Source: Nemania diffusa
Lineage: Eukaryota > Ascomycota > Sordariomycetes > Xylariales > Xylariaceae
Reading direction: 5' to 3'
NCBI GenBank assembly: GCA_038501195.1
Contig: JBBPUQ010000011.1
Coordinates: 248,001-312,000, forward strand
Length of the DNA stretch: 64,000 nucleotides
Shown here: in pieces, positions 1 through 11,759 of the stretch
Numbering within the stretch: the first letter of the stretch is position 1
Layout: every line of letters begins with the position of its first letter
Made by a program: the position numbers and the translations under genes
The notes under the pieces: model-generated
The model's input: the letters and a program-made list of their open reading frames with translations, nothing else
The model's database searches: none
What the model was told of the DNA's origin: nothing

Positions 1-292
1 ACTAACCTTAATATATTCACGAGTTTAGACAGAATAAGAACTTTTCATTAAACTTTTTATATTATTGTTTCATTGAGCCCTCATCGGCTTGTATCTTGTA
101 TTGGCTGGGTCAGAGATGCTCACAAGGGGAGTGCCATTTGACTACCCTTTATCGAGTCGCTATCTATAGCTTGTATGATCGGCCCATGAGACATTTCTCC
201 TATTGATCACATAGTGGTTCCATTCCCAGCTATCCGTGGTTTCTTTTCTATTTCGATTTTATAGGTGACAATTCTTTGCTTGGTCCCCGCCC

Positions 293-800
293 TCAGCTGC
301 AAGAGAACCCAGTAATGAGGAAGTCACTGAATGTCGGCGTTGCCCCCCCAGAGAGATAGGTACCAACCCACCCATTGTTGAGTACAGCCTTAATCTGGGA
401 GCTGGTCTCATAGCCGGGGATAGTGTTGGCTTTGTACTTGAAAGAGTAAGGAGCTGTGAGGGATCCAGAATAGTCAATCCAATTCTATAACAATACGCAG
501 TCAGCTAAACAGGGCTATCAAAAAATTGAGGGATGAGGGGATGGATTACCGAATAGGCGCTGCCGCCCCCTGTTGCTTGGCTCCATCGCTTTATAGAACC
601 TATTACTAATCGTTAGCCTCATCGGATGCTAGGAAGAGAGACAACATCGACTACGACGTACCAAAAGCTATGATCTCACCAGGGCCCGCTGGCGGACTTC
701 GCGTGGGCTGAAGGGTTACGGTGCATCCGCTGTCTCGCGGTAAGATTGCGGCGCCTTGGGCGGTGGCGGCTAGGCCGAGGGTGAGGATAGAGAACCGCAT
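293..800 (-). CDS. small secreted protein, 126 aa, three exons
   Basis: Read on the minus strand as exons 800-662, 599-550 and 484-293, joined by introns of 62 and 65 nt with GTACGT and GTAATC donors and AG acceptors; the phases agree throughout. The N-terminus (MRFSILTLGLAATAQGAAIL) is a typical signal peptide and is followed by PRD, a possible Kex2-like processing point. The mature part is about 100 residues, rich in Gly, Ser, Thr and aromatics, with only two cysteines (one near the mature N-terminus, one in the terminal GFSCS), which could form a disulfide. I do not recognise the family. It could be an effector-like or wall-associated secreted protein; function is not inferable. Confidence rests on clean splicing and a good signal peptide. 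Confidence 0.65.
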
Positions 801-1068
801 GTTTAAAAAGTATTATTTTTTATTAGCGATGGATGCTCGAAAGTATGGCGAGTCACGTAAGAACCAAGTTATCCCGAGGCGCTGTCATTGGCATTATATA
901 TTCACTTATTGATCACATTTTTCCAAACATTTAGCTTACGTTACATCCACTTTGTTTCACACGTTTATATCTCGAATAGGAAAATGAACAATAGCCAAGG
1001 ATGTATGGATCTACCCGGGTCGAGTAAATTGACAAATCAGCAGACGATCGCCAAGTTTCCCTTTGCTT

Positions 1069-1455
1069 CTACATGGGTAACTCTTTAGCTTCTTGCCAAG
1101 ATTGAATCTCTGTACCTGTTTGGTCCTCAAATTTTGCTGTACTACTGTAGGCGAGTGGTAATGTCATGGTATAGAAAGAAACGTATCGTACCACGTATAA
1201 TCCTCGAGCTCTTACCGAAATTCCTATCCAAGAAGCTGCAACTTCTGTGCTAGCTGGCACCGCGTCCAAACTAGGATACCCTTGGTCTGGATCCATGCAA
1301 GAACCCCAATTAACAGGGCCAACAGGGCTTGACGTACCTACATAGATGGATGATTCCTTGAAATTCGTATAATTTCTACAGGCGCAAGAGGTTCCGAGTC
1401 CGGCAGTACCCGGAGAATCACATCGGAGTTCGGAGCCATTTACTCCAGTTGTCAA
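1069..1455 (-). other. possible fragment of a secreted protein gene
   Basis: An open frame of 128 codons contains a short Cys-bearing stretch (TSCACRNYTNFKE) and Gly/Ser/Pro-rich sequence that looks more protein-like than chance. No signal peptide is attached and I found no convincing upstream exon. It may be the remnant of a secreted protein gene or an internal exon; it may also be noise. Confidence 0.2.
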
Positions 1456-4400
1456 TGGGGCATCAGCAGGGGTTATTCACACAAAACCGACTACGGGGAA
1501 ATTTTTATTCTTCTGGCCTCGGGGAAATAGCGAATGTCGGCATCATTGCTCGGTATTAAGCAACACATTCTAGCGAATTAGAGGAGTACTCCGCCTCACT
1601 AAACCCGGCTCCATGTTATGGATGAGTGGATCAGGCATGGAGGATCTAACCAAGAGTGATCAAGCGTGCTGGATCAGATAAACTCCTTAGTACCTATAAT
1701 GGACTGATCTGATTGATAAGATTGATCTGCTTAAGTGCTATTGTCTGCGCGACCTATTACTAGAAGAGATCTTCGGAACCAGGCCCACCAGTGCCTAGAC
1801 CTTTATAGACTCTAGATACCGTAGACTTGATTTCACCCCATTATATATGTGGCATAGGTTACCTACTAGGTATTCTCGACAAGATAGACTTTGTACTAAG
1901 AGATGTGGGGAATGAATGTATGTATTGTCCCGGAGGACAAGGGTGCAATTCTTATTAGGCTTACAAGGATGAGTTCTTAGTACAACCCTACAATTCTACT
2001 CCGAATTACATGAGACTGCAACTGCGACGAGCTACTCAGCTTGTAGCTAGAGGATTCGAATATTAACTTGAAATCGGTGGCAACGAAGTTGAGGCGCTTT
2101 CGCACTAGAACTTGAACTAAATTATCAAAATATCGTCCTATCGCGCGCCCGGGGATCGCACTTTAGCATTAAAAGCTTGTCTATATAGTTTCAATGAAAC
2201 TATTGCAAATCGAGGTTAAATCTTATAGGGCTGACATAATCCCTGTTCGGTCCTTTGACTACAAGCGTTAGCTCTTTACTTAGTAGCTTTTCGTAATGGC
2301 TTTGTAATCGACCAATCCGGTGGTGCAAGGAACAACAACCTCTCGGAAATGGTCTAGACAGGTGCCGCTTCAAATTAGGAAGATGATAAGATTTACACTT
2401 GAGAGTGTTGAAGGCGTATCAGGTCAAAGAATCACTCCTGTAGCAAGATTTCTGCTAGAATTGGCATTCGAGAAATGTTCAGTATAAGTAATTCTTATAT
2501 TTTAATGATAAATTGAACTAATTCAAGTTCACCTTGCTTTGAAACAATTAAAAATATTTTCATTTAAATCAGAGCAAGCATACTTTTCAGGTAAGAGTGG
2601 AAACTTAGAGGCAAATAGGAGCTGTAGAATAGTGCTAAAAAGGGCATGTATTATCCACTATATGCCCGTTCGGAAGAATGAGGAAATGAGAATAACATCT
2701 TATTTTATTAACGAAGATCATACACGAGTGCAATATAGTACCGAATATAAGTCTTGAAATACTAGTCTACTAAGGAACTTAGTAGAGCTGGAATATAGCT
2801 TCCTCAGTATTGACCTACAAGATCTAAGAGACTTGCGTGCGGCCTAAGGGATCGATAATTAGAACCAAGTCCCGTTAATGATGACTTCAATTAAAAGTCG
2901 GAGACATATTATCGATGTAGGCTTACTAATACAGAGTGCTTCTTAATTTCAGTTCTCTTAATATTACTTAGGAATCCTTGAAGTCTGCGATCTAAAACGT
3001 GAATACTGTGAAGTGAGTTTGGGACTTTTTAATCCGCTGTTACATAACTGTCAAATACTCAGTCGGGATATTCTATATCCTTTAACTATATAAAGTACTG
3101 CACACCACACGTCCTTTAGGATAGAGTGCATCTCTGGACGCACACCTTGAACATACTCATTATGCCATCATAATCCGCTATATTTTATAATAACGATGAG
3201 TATTCCTTTCTACCACCCGGTAGAGTTGTATACATTTTCTATGCAAACCCCTTTGATATGCAAAACTAATTAATATTAAAAAGAGTCCGAAAAGCTCGAA
3301 ACTTAGCTAATATCACCAGGAGTTACGACAAAGTGACGTAAGACCCTTGGGTAAAGCCTGCAGCTCATCTTTAGAAGTTGGTCAAATATGTGAAAGTTCG
3401 CAAGGCAACTAGAAGCGAGAATACAGCCCTACTACGTCACGAGTCAGCTTATACATGAACTGTAGACCCCGTTTAGGTTACAATGACTCTGCAGGGCGCG
3501 TATGTTATGGAAGATTATTGCGAATAAGATTCTTATTAGCCCTTGAATATAACGTAAGCTGGGTGTACTACCGGCAATGTGGTTTAAGACCGCTTTCTTC
3601 TAACATTGGCCTCAACGGAACCTACGACTTACCTAGTTATGGCTTCACTGTAGGCCTTTCTATTATGATCGACGGTAGGCTGAGCCTCATCGCCAGTGTT
3701 TACTAGGATGCAGGCCGAAAGGGGAAGCATCCGTTGCCTTTTTAGGCCCGCATTCTACTCCGCAACAATACCTTCAGTTATTAGTTACTCGCAAGATCTG
3801 TTTAAAGTCATGTTTGGTCAAACATTTCCCTTTAGATAGATCTATCGGAGAACCGTGGAACAATGTTGAGTTGATATTCCTAAGTATTGTTACAATGACA
3901 TAGGGTTACCCAATATCGAAACAATCAATTGTGTATCTTGGCACTTCTCGCCGGGTAGGATGATGATCCTAGACTTAGAGCGGGTTGGGATCTGCAGGCA
4001 TTTCTCTAGTGGGTCAAGGGTTAGGGAGGTGATAGGCGAGTGAAGCTATCGAATGGAGATATCTTACTATTCTGAGTGCCGATAAATGTCTAAAATGGAT
4101 TTGAAACTGTTAAGCCGCAGTCCTACTGAGGTGGAACGTCTATCACCTTAGTAGTCAGCCAATTGGCTGCGATGGTCAATCCATCGCGAACTACGCTGCT
4201 CACTCTTACTCAGAGGAAAGACACATGACATGGTCACAAACGAAAATAGAGCGTCTCTAGGACTGCAAATGGAGCAAGGCAGATTCTTGCGGGATCTGTA
4301 GCTCAAGTACTGGAGTTGAGTATTATCAACTGGGTCTAGACATACCAACAACGTCAATAGTTGATCGTGTAGGAAGAGCCAGCAGTATATAAGTCGACGT

Positions 4401-4571
4401 ATCCTCCTCCGAACTATCGAGTTTGTTGTCTCAACTCCAAAGACATTGGATCCGAAGAATCAAATTACCTCTAGACTTTATTAAATCGTCCCGGCCACCA
4501 AATCCTCCTAAGAGACATCAATTCTGCAATTTACCCATTATATAAATTATCAAGCTTCCATCAACCTCACC
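1456..4571. other. gene-free stretch, 3.1 kb
   Basis: No frame here gives a credible protein and no splice-linked exons were found. The sequence is moderately AT-rich with many stops in all frames and looks like old decayed repeat DNA. The last 50 bases hold a TATATAAATT-type box and a CACC context just before the ATG of the following secreted-protein gene. Confidence 0.5.
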
Positions 4572-5321
4572 ATGAAGCCATCCACATTTCTCAACCTGGC
4601 TGTAGCCGCACAACTTGCGACTGCCGGCGTCCCTTCTGAGCGGGCGTATGCCACTCGCGATACTACCCTTGTGGCTAGAGATAGCTGTGGCGATGACCAG
4701 TTAATGGTCTACAATAACAATAAATCGTTTCTCTGCGTCGGGAAAACAGTTTTTTGGACGGGTGTGGCCCTTACCTCTATCTCGGTAGCCGTCGCCAACA
4801 ACGCTGCAAGCCAGTTTGCGACATGGGTCGTGAACAAGTTTACAGGGCAGCCGTCCGCAAACGAGAGCAAACGAGACGTGGCTGAAAAGCCGGCTGAGAA
4901 GTGGTTTGAGGATGAAGAGAGTGTGACTTACGGGTGGAAGCCGCCGACTCTTGCCGCACGGGATGGTGTTAGCCTGCATATTCACAACATGACGGCCACA
5001 TACAGCAAGAGTACCGGTCTCATGACCCAGGCCGATATGACCTTTGACGGAGAGCACGAAGCCATTGATAAAAGCAGTCTCGCTAAGCGTGACAGTACAC
5101 CAATTACTATCACGTACTATGCTGTCAGTGGCCATCAGGGAACCAAGCTCGCGTACAACGACGTATACAATCTCTACCACCAAATTTTCGTTTCTTCCCC
5201 GGGTGGCGTTGGCTCTGAATGTGGTTATGCTGCCAACAGCGGAACTTGGCATGGGGCTTTTAAGGTTACCGTTTCCGGTGCAACAGACGCAGGTTCATGC
5301 TATGCGGAGAGGCAATACTAA
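4572..5321 (+). CDS. secreted Kex2-processed protein, 249 aa
   Basis: Single exon; the ATG sits in CACCATG context. Residues 1-19 (MKPSTFLNLAVAAQLATAG) form a signal peptide. The chain then carries repeated basic-Asp sites: two RD sites before residue 40 (TRD, ARD), SKRD near 99-102, ARD near 130 and AKRD near 170, so it probably matures into several peptides in the Golgi. A hydrophobic stretch near residues 59-75 (VFWTGVALTSISVAVA) lies in the first product. The last segment contains two cysteines in a CGYAANSGTWHGAF context and ends CYAERQY. The architecture (pre-pro chain, Kex2 cuts, hydrophobic subunit) resembles fungal secreted effector and antagonistic proteins in general, but I do not recognise a family and assign no activity. 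Confidence 0.7.
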   Translation: MKPSTFLNLAVAAQLATAGVPSERAYATRDTTLVARDSCGDDQLMVYNNNKSFLCVGKTVFWTGVALTSISVAVANNAASQFATWVVNKFTGQPSANESKRDVAEKPAEKWFEDEESVTYGWKPPTLAARDGVSLHIHNMTATYSKSTGLMTQADMTFDGEHEAIDKSSLAKRDSTPITITYYAVSGHQGTKLAYNDVYNLYHQIFVSSPGGVGSECGYAANSGTWHGAFKVTVSGATDAGSCYAERQY

Positions 5322-5417
5322 GCCCGTCCTAGAACATCAACTGAACGTGTTCCTGGCTGCATTTTGCACTATGACGCGTTCCGTGGCCTTAAGTAAGAGG
5401 AAGATGTTAGGATTGTG

Positions 5418-5640
5418 TTGTGATAGTGCAAGTAAACTTGCACTTGAAAGGAAAGGGGTTTTATTGATTAGGCTTAGTTTTTCAAGTTCGTGTTGATTCT
5501 TTCTATTTATTCTAAGCAGTTCTCTTCGAGAACTACTGGGCTTAGCTAGTTAGGCAGGTTTCCTATACTAAATTCCACTCGTTGCTTTGATTCACCAAGA
5601 TTATTTTAACAACTAGTAAAATCTTTGGAAGTGCTATTTG
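5418..5640. repeat. dispersed repeat, copy 1
   Basis: Starts with TTGTGATAGTGC, contains GATTAGGCTTAGTT and ends around AAATCTTTGGAA. The same ordered landmarks recur at 39925-40135 and, shortened, at 49717-49826. No coding capacity. Probably a non-autonomous mobile element; ends are approximate. Confidence 0.45.
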
Positions 5641-6851
5641 TCAGTCTTCAGAGTGCGGCGTGCGATATACACACGTTCCGCTTGATTGTTCTGTTTTTAC
5701 GTTTCTCTGTTGTAAAGGGCGACGTCAAATAATTATTAGGCTTGCGGACTGTCACGGTCCTAACCGTGAGCCTATAAGTAGCTGCATACGGGCAAGGTTC
5801 CCAACCTTGACAACGTTCTTCTTTTGCATTCTGCATGAGTGGTGTTGTGGTATAGCGTTGCAGTTCTGTTCCGTGACACAGACCTACATATACCCATACC
5901 GCGCATAACCGGCCTGAGAGCAAATTTAAGAACCTCACAATAATCTTCATAATATACTATGTAAAAAAAGCTTGACTTTGGTTGAGCTACCTCGATGCTT
6001 AAGAGGGAGGGCTGTGGTTGGAAATGATGGGTGAGAGGGTGTTACAAATGCAAGAACTATTCTCATCTGATTTAAAACTGTGCAAGAACTCCCTGCCTAA
6101 CGTGTGACTGACGGTAGCCATACCTATTAGCGTCTAATAAGGTATGGATGAGAATGGTATTTTATTCTTTCTAAGTTCAGACATCGTCCTTTTGTATATC
6201 TATAAAATATAAAGGGTTTTTTTTTTTGAGAAATTGTTGGGGAGGCACGAAAGTCCTAAAACTAGGGCATCTAAAAGACCCCCTCACGGCGATTACAAGG
6301 CTCCTCACCTTGATGGGAAGAGTATGTACACATCTCCTAAATTTGTGATCAGTAGGGCTGTTGACAACCTCCCTTCCCGACAAAGATCCCGTCACTCCGA
6401 CGTGTCATAATTCAGACTTATTAGTAATACTCGATATACGCAGTAAGTATTGTTATTGAAGCCCCAGGTCCGTGCTTTAGTTTTAGCCTTTTTGACGTTT
6501 AGTTCCGTGACACAACATTATATAAACATTGCTGTATATACGTTGTTGTTGTTTTAGAAAAAGAAAAACCGTGATTTATCTTAATAACATCTACCATCCA
6601 CAACTCAAATCCCCATACCATGTATATGTAGCTCACGTTTATTTCATACCTATTTTCCACTTCCACAATAATTATACAATATCTGTGCCTGGCTTCACGT
6701 GGCGTCACCCCATTGCCTATGATAGCCCCACCTTACCCGCTGGGCTATGTTAGTTGATTTTCGCAAACACGCCAGATCTATAGCGCCATCCCAATCCAGC
6801 TTTCTTACATCCCAAAACAAAACCCTTAGCTAAGCATCTAATAGCAGCAAG
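5641..6851. other. gene-free stretch
   Basis: No supportable gene. It contains a short T-run near 6215 and AT-rich sequence around 6520-6700. The final 100 bases presumably carry the promoter of the following gene, but I see no clear TATA box. Confidence 0.45.
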
Positions 6852-8105
6852 ATGCAGCAATGCAAACTGCAGCTTTCCTGCGGCGAGACTTCTCCCTGCC
6901 CATCTTACACCCTCAGTACTAGTGCCCCTAACCATCCTTCCAACGTCGCTGCTAGTGATCCTGAGGAGACTACAAGGCTGTGGGAAACTGTCATGTTGTC
7001 CCGCAACCATGCAGAAAGCCCGAGAGGGGAAATGGGGGAAGTTTTGTCTGCCGCAGGAAGCGCTGTATCGACGTCCGCAAGTGTCACCAGCGGTGGAACT
7101 GGACAGGAGGCGGTTGCTCAAGTCACCGATGCCGACTTTATGGAATCAGTTCTAGAGCCATATGGAATTACAATCAAAGAACAAGGCATGCAGATAGACC
7201 TGCGGAATTGTTTCGATATCCTGGAACTGCCCAAGGAGCCTGGAAGCCGTCTCGATATTTACAAACAGTTGTTCGCACATGACGTGTGGCTGGAACTCAC
7301 TCCAGACCGCATAAGCCATATTAGGCGGGAATACAAAGCTATGCAAGTATATGGATCTAACGAGGCCGAATATTCTGCATCTGCTTTGCGGGATCTATTC
7401 CTGGATAGCCCCCGGTATCCATGGCTTCCAGAAGAGGAAGGGGAAATGTGCTGGCTGCCGGTACGCATGCTGCAATTTGTTTGTAAGGCGCCGCACGACG
7501 GATGGCATATCCCTCCACTTATAAGCGCGCGTAAGAAACAATATGAGTGGGACATTCGTCTAGACTGCGCATATTATGTCTCACTGCAGGCCTTCAAATC
7601 TGAACTTCGCTCTGCAATTCAACATCATGTATCCGTTACACAGCAGCGAGCATTTTCCCCCTATCTCACTATCGAGTTCAAAAAGGACGAGGGCAGTATT
7701 ACTACGGCCCGGCACCAGGTTGCTGTTGCTTCATCAATAGCACTATATAATCGCTTTCGCTTAAAAGCCGCAGCTCTTCAGGCAACTCAGAGTCAGTGGT
7801 CCGAGAGGGATAAGAAACAGATGCGCCACTACGGCCTTACATTCACTGCGTCGAGGTGGCAATTGTGGTGTACTGTACCGAAATCATTTCCGGACTGGAC
7901 AGGCTGTATTATGTCCTCCATGCATACTGGCAATTGTTGCATACTTGCGGGTGTCGAGAAATTAATAAGCGTTATCAACGACATTCATTATTGGGGATTA
8001 GAAATCCATGGCAAGTCGTGCAAGGCAGATATTTATGCTAAAGCGCACTCTTTCCCCGGCGCGGACTCGAGCAGCATTTGCCTGTTGAAAGATGGCCCTA
8101 AGTGA
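6852..8105 (+). CDS. fungal PD-(D/E)XK nuclease-like protein, 417 aa
   Basis: Single exon. Residues 1-90 are Ser/Thr-rich and probably disordered. From about 95 to the end the protein looks folded and matches the general layout of fungal uncharacterised proteins assigned to the PD-(D/E)XK nuclease superfamily: an Asp in EWDIRLDCAYYV near residue 232-237, then YLTIEFKKDEG near 270-280, giving the E-x-K part of the active site, followed by a helix beginning RHQVAVASSIALYNRFRL. Such proteins often occur in many copies in accessory fungal DNA; some may act on nucleic acid, others are inactive. The start could be one of several in-frame ATGs (for example 6993 or 7032). The family call comes from motif memory and is not proven; substrate is unknown. 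Confidence 0.6.
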   Translation: MQQCKLQLSCGETSPCPSYTLSTSAPNHPSNVAASDPEETTRLWETVMLSRNHAESPRGEMGEVLSAAGSAVSTSASVTSGGTGQEAVAQVTDADFMESVLEPYGITIKEQGMQIDLRNCFDILELPKEPGSRLDIYKQLFAHDVWLELTPDRISHIRREYKAMQVYGSNEAEYSASALRDLFLDSPRYPWLPEEEGEMCWLPVRMLQFVCKAPHDGWHIPPLISARKKQYEWDIRLDCAYYVSLQAFKSELRSAIQHHVSVTQQRAFSPYLTIEFKKDEGSITTARHQVAVASSIALYNRFRLKAAALQATQSQWSERDKKQMRHYGLTFTASRWQLWCTVPKSFPDWTGCIMSSMHTGNCCILAGVEKLISVINDIHYWGLEIHGKSCKADIYAKAHSFPGADSSSICLLKDGPK

Positions 8106-8302
8106 AGTACAGGCCCTGGACACGTGCGACTGGGATGGAACATCCCGGTATTTATCTACGTAGTATGCGGCAAAACCCGGCGCGCAACACTGCCAGCATC
8201 CTATATATGCGCTTAGAGCGGCTGTAGATACATCTACACATTCTCGACCTACTTCACGCATCTCTCCTGCCCGTGAAAAAGAATTACGCACTGTTACCTA
8301 CG

Positions 8303-9318
8303 ATGGACTATTCAGACCCTGACGCGTTCACCCTGCCCTACCAGCTAACCAAGCAAGTTCGCCGCGATGTTTATTCGCTACTAGAGCCAACCCAGCCAGA
8401 GCTGTCGGCGAAAGGAAAGACTGTGCTTATTACCGGTGCGTCGGGGGGCATAGGCCAGGTAAGCCCGATTTCCGGGGGGCTCTATTTTTCTTTCGCGTGA
8501 CCAATAAATGCAGGCCATCGCCGAATCATGGGCTGTCGCCGGAGCTTCCGGCATCGTGATTACCGGGCGCAAGGTGGATTTGCTCGAGGGCGTTGCCGCC
8601 CGGCTCCGGAGTCTCGCCCCACCTGGCACTAAAGTCCTCGCCCAGGGGGCCGACATTACTAACGAAGCCTCGGTCACAGCGCTTTTCGCAGCAGCCAAGA
8701 AGGTCGGTAGGGTCGATGTGTTGATTAACAACGCGGGAAGTTTGATCCTGGGCCCTGTTGGCGCCGGCGATCCCACGAAATTCTTCGCCGACTTCCAGGT
8801 CAACGTGATGGGATCGTATCTAATGACGCACCACTTTCTCGCCCAGTCGGGCGGCGTCGGCACCATTATTAGCATATCGTCGTGCGCTATCGGCAGCGCG
8901 TTTACGGGCTTAGCGGGCTACACGGCGTCTAAGTTGGCCTTTGCCTGCATTATGGAATACCTGCACGCCGAACAGCCGGGCATACGCGTTTTCATGCTTA
9001 TGCCGGGTATTGTCCAGACTGAGATGATGATTGATGCGTTGAAGCCGTATGCTAAAGATAGCGCCAGCCTCAGTGGTAGCTGGACTCTCTTTTTATCTAC
9101 TCCGCGTGCTGAATGGATGCGCGGCGGTATACTCAGCGTAAACTGTAAGTCCTTCCTTTTTCTATGCTTAAAGGTCGCTACTTTTCTAACATGGAACGGC
9201 GCGGTAAGGGGATATTGAGGAGATGGAAGCGCACAAGGATCAGATTATTCGCGACAAACTGCTCAGTCGGGCTTTTCTGAACGCTAAGCTCGGGAAGGAT
9301 GGGCACCCCTGGACGTGA
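8303..9318 (+). CDS. short-chain dehydrogenase/reductase, 298 aa
   Basis: Exons 8303-8458, 8514-9144 and 9209-9318, with introns of 55 and 64 nt (GTAAGC/CAG; GTAAGT/CTAAC branch/AAG), all in phase. The first exon ends with the NAD(P)-binding glycine motif TGASGGIG (residues 44-51). Exon 2 has NNAG, the catalytic-Ser region SISSCAIG, and YTASK with Tyr and Lys four apart. It is a classical SDR of normal length without signal peptide, so a cytosolic NAD(P)-dependent oxidoreductase; substrate unknown. The ending (VNW DIEEME, about 35 further residues) is typical of a fungal SDR group and supports the third exon. The preceding gene ends 200 bases upstream on the same strand. Confidence 0.85.
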
Positions 9319-10426
9319 GGCGGTGGCTAAGTGACAAGAAACTACGAAGTAGGTGCACCGGGGTCTAGATATCGGAGCGCAAGGTAGCCACCCGAGTAGC
9401 GAGGGTGCCGGATTATCGTTTCTACAGAGTGGAAATGTCGCTAGGTGTTTTGTCACTTGTGATAGCAAAGCTGCGCTAGAGGTGGTGGGATAGCCTCACA
9501 ATATATTTGCCGGTAGAGGACACGTAGTCCTATTTGTTGCACTAATAAATATCTATGACGTTGTTGTAAGTGTTATAGTACCCCTGAAGTCTTAGCATTT
9601 TTTGAATGCTCAATATGGCTCCCCTTATTGACAGCGCCTACCCTTGATCAAAATACCCTAGCGAGGTCAAAATTCTAGCGCTCAGCACGGCTTGTCTACA
9701 TTTCTCTTTCTTACCCTCTCGCTTCATAGAATGTGGTCCAACGCCACAGTTATTAGTATTCAAGTTACCATTTGAGATACATTGGCTGCTACTACATGGG
9801 GTTTATGAAAAACTCTGTACCCACTAGATAACCAACAGGCCCGATCAATTCATTAGCCCCTTCTCAATACGACTGCAGCTGAAATATGGCGAGTTATAGC
9901 ACCGAAGAGAACCCACTACAAAGCTATAAGGGCTAGCTTAACCTCCTTCAAACTTGCTGAACAAAAAAAAACAGGAAATAGAACAAACTAAGAATATCGG
10001 TTACGGTAGCTATACTGGAGTCCTACGTTAGTATACTGCCATAAAGTACGCAATGGCATCGCCGTAGACGAGATAAGTATGGCTTAGATAACCAAGGTTG
10101 AGCGCGTGTCAATTACATTCTAGCTAGAGACAACTACTCACACAGGCAGCACTGGAGCGCATAAGAGAGTTCAAATCATGTATTAGGAGCCAGCAATAGT
10201 ATTCAGTATTGTCTCGACAAAGGAGATCACTCACTAACGCGGCTCAAAAGCTGGTGAAACTCCTCTGCTCATCTTGCGCGATTCTGTAACCTACCATAGC
10301 AACCGTCTCTCCCTCCTCTTGAAGCACAGGCTAGGAAGAGAAAAGGAGAGATATTAGGAGAAGGGCCCTTAAATATGCTCAAGTAGCAAAATAGTTAAAG
10401 AGCAGCATGGGCGACTAGTCCTTGAA
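9319..10426. other. gene-free stretch between convergent genes
   Basis: Lies between the 3' ends of the SDR gene and the cupin gene. No frame or splice pattern supports a gene. An A-run sits near 9963. Nothing else seen. Confidence 0.5.
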
Positions 10427-11759
10427 TTAGATAGGTAATTCATCTTGGGGATGCACTGTTGTATTGAAACGGCCAGGCAGCGAGACCTCTAGTAGACTTA
10501 GATCCGCAGAGCAGTCGGTCAGACAAGTCTTGTGTCCGGGCGGCACGGTATAGGCGTCTCCCTCGCTCAGGATCTTGGAATCTTGGCCCTCGCCGTGTAG
10601 CGTGCATGAACCAGAGAGGACGACTATAAGGTTGAAGGTATGTCAGTTACGCGAATACTAATTCTGGGTGCAAGCAACCTAGTTCCGCCCCGAACTTACA
10701 GGTGAACAAGATGTCCGAGTCATGGCTTGTCACGGATACTGTTTGCTCCGCTCCCGCAATAGGACGGACTACCCGCACAGCAGCAACGCCCTTGGTTCCA
10801 GCCTCGACGCCAGTGTCGCGAGCTTCAAAGCCTGGCACGCGCCAAGGCCCCCAGACGGCGTCGTCATGCCGACTAAGAACGAATTTCTGGCCATCCCACT
10901 CCCGATCCGGACGGTGGTGTGGCGTTGGCAACTCCATCACATGGTCGAGAGTAGTGAGGTGCTCAGCTGGCACGCCGACCTCAACAACTCTGCAGCCAGA
11001 AACATCCCCTATCAGTAGGGAATTTACTAGTATAGCATGTTGTTTACTTACTACAACAAAGTTAACATGTTTTGCGAACACGGCAAAATGCTACCCCGCG
11101 TGAGGTATTTTTGTACATACCTCAAGACCTCCCGAGGACTCCAGCACTCGGTGTCGGATCTGCGGCGGCTGAATGACGGAGTCACCTGCCCGCAGTATAA
11201 ACGGCTCCCCTTGGTCCTCGTACACGAGGCGCACCCAGCCAGCATGGCAGTGGATGAGCTGGAAGCCGACGGTGTGATAGTGCACGTTGTCCGGCACGGG
11301 CCCTGCGTCGGGGACGCAGATGTGCGAGGCGATGATGGCGCCGCCGAGGCGCCCCGGAATCAGATCACGGTAGCGCATCCCCGCGCGGCCCACGACCCAC
11401 GGCGTGTTGTCTTTCAGCCGGCGGACGATGAAGGCGTGCTGAGTTGGGGGCTGCGACATGGGCGCCTCGGCAGAGACGAGCTCGACTCGCGTCCCTGATG
11501 GCGAGGTCAGCTCGCGCGCCTGGAATTCGGGGTCAGGCTCGCTGTATAGTAGGCGGACCGTGCCGGGACCTGTAGCGGTAGCTGCCTTGTCGAGGCGCAG
11601 CCGCAAACCATGCCCGCTCAACGTGGCGACTTGCGGGTCATCGGCCGGGTAGATCTGGTCCATGCGGAAGCCCAGGCCCACGGCGGCAGATGTCCAGAAC
11701 TCAACATCTTCAGCGATACCTTTGGATGGGAGCAGGATCTCGGCCGATTCGATCTTCAT
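10427..11759 (-). CDS. glyoxalase-like / double-cupin protein; first junction out of frame
   Basis: Minus strand. Exon 1 is 11759-11121, exon 2 about 10989-10700, exon 3 10623-10427. Exon 1 encodes a glyoxalase/VOC-like segment (residues 1-100) and then a cupin with the metal-type HYH (NVHYHTVGF) and HCHAGWVRLVYE. Exons 2 and 3 encode a second cupin (LSGSCTLHGEGQDSKILSEG). Intron 2 (10699-10624, GTAAGT, CTGAC, TAG) is clean. Intron 1 has a clean GTATGT donor after GLE in phase 0, but every nearby AG acceptor leaves exon 2 out of frame with VVEVGVPAEHL; the best acceptor leaves one extra base. Either an unusual splice site is used or a one-base indel has broken the gene. Cupin/glyoxalase fusions are often oxygenases or sugar/metabolite isomerases; no substrate can be given. 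Confidence 0.65.
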
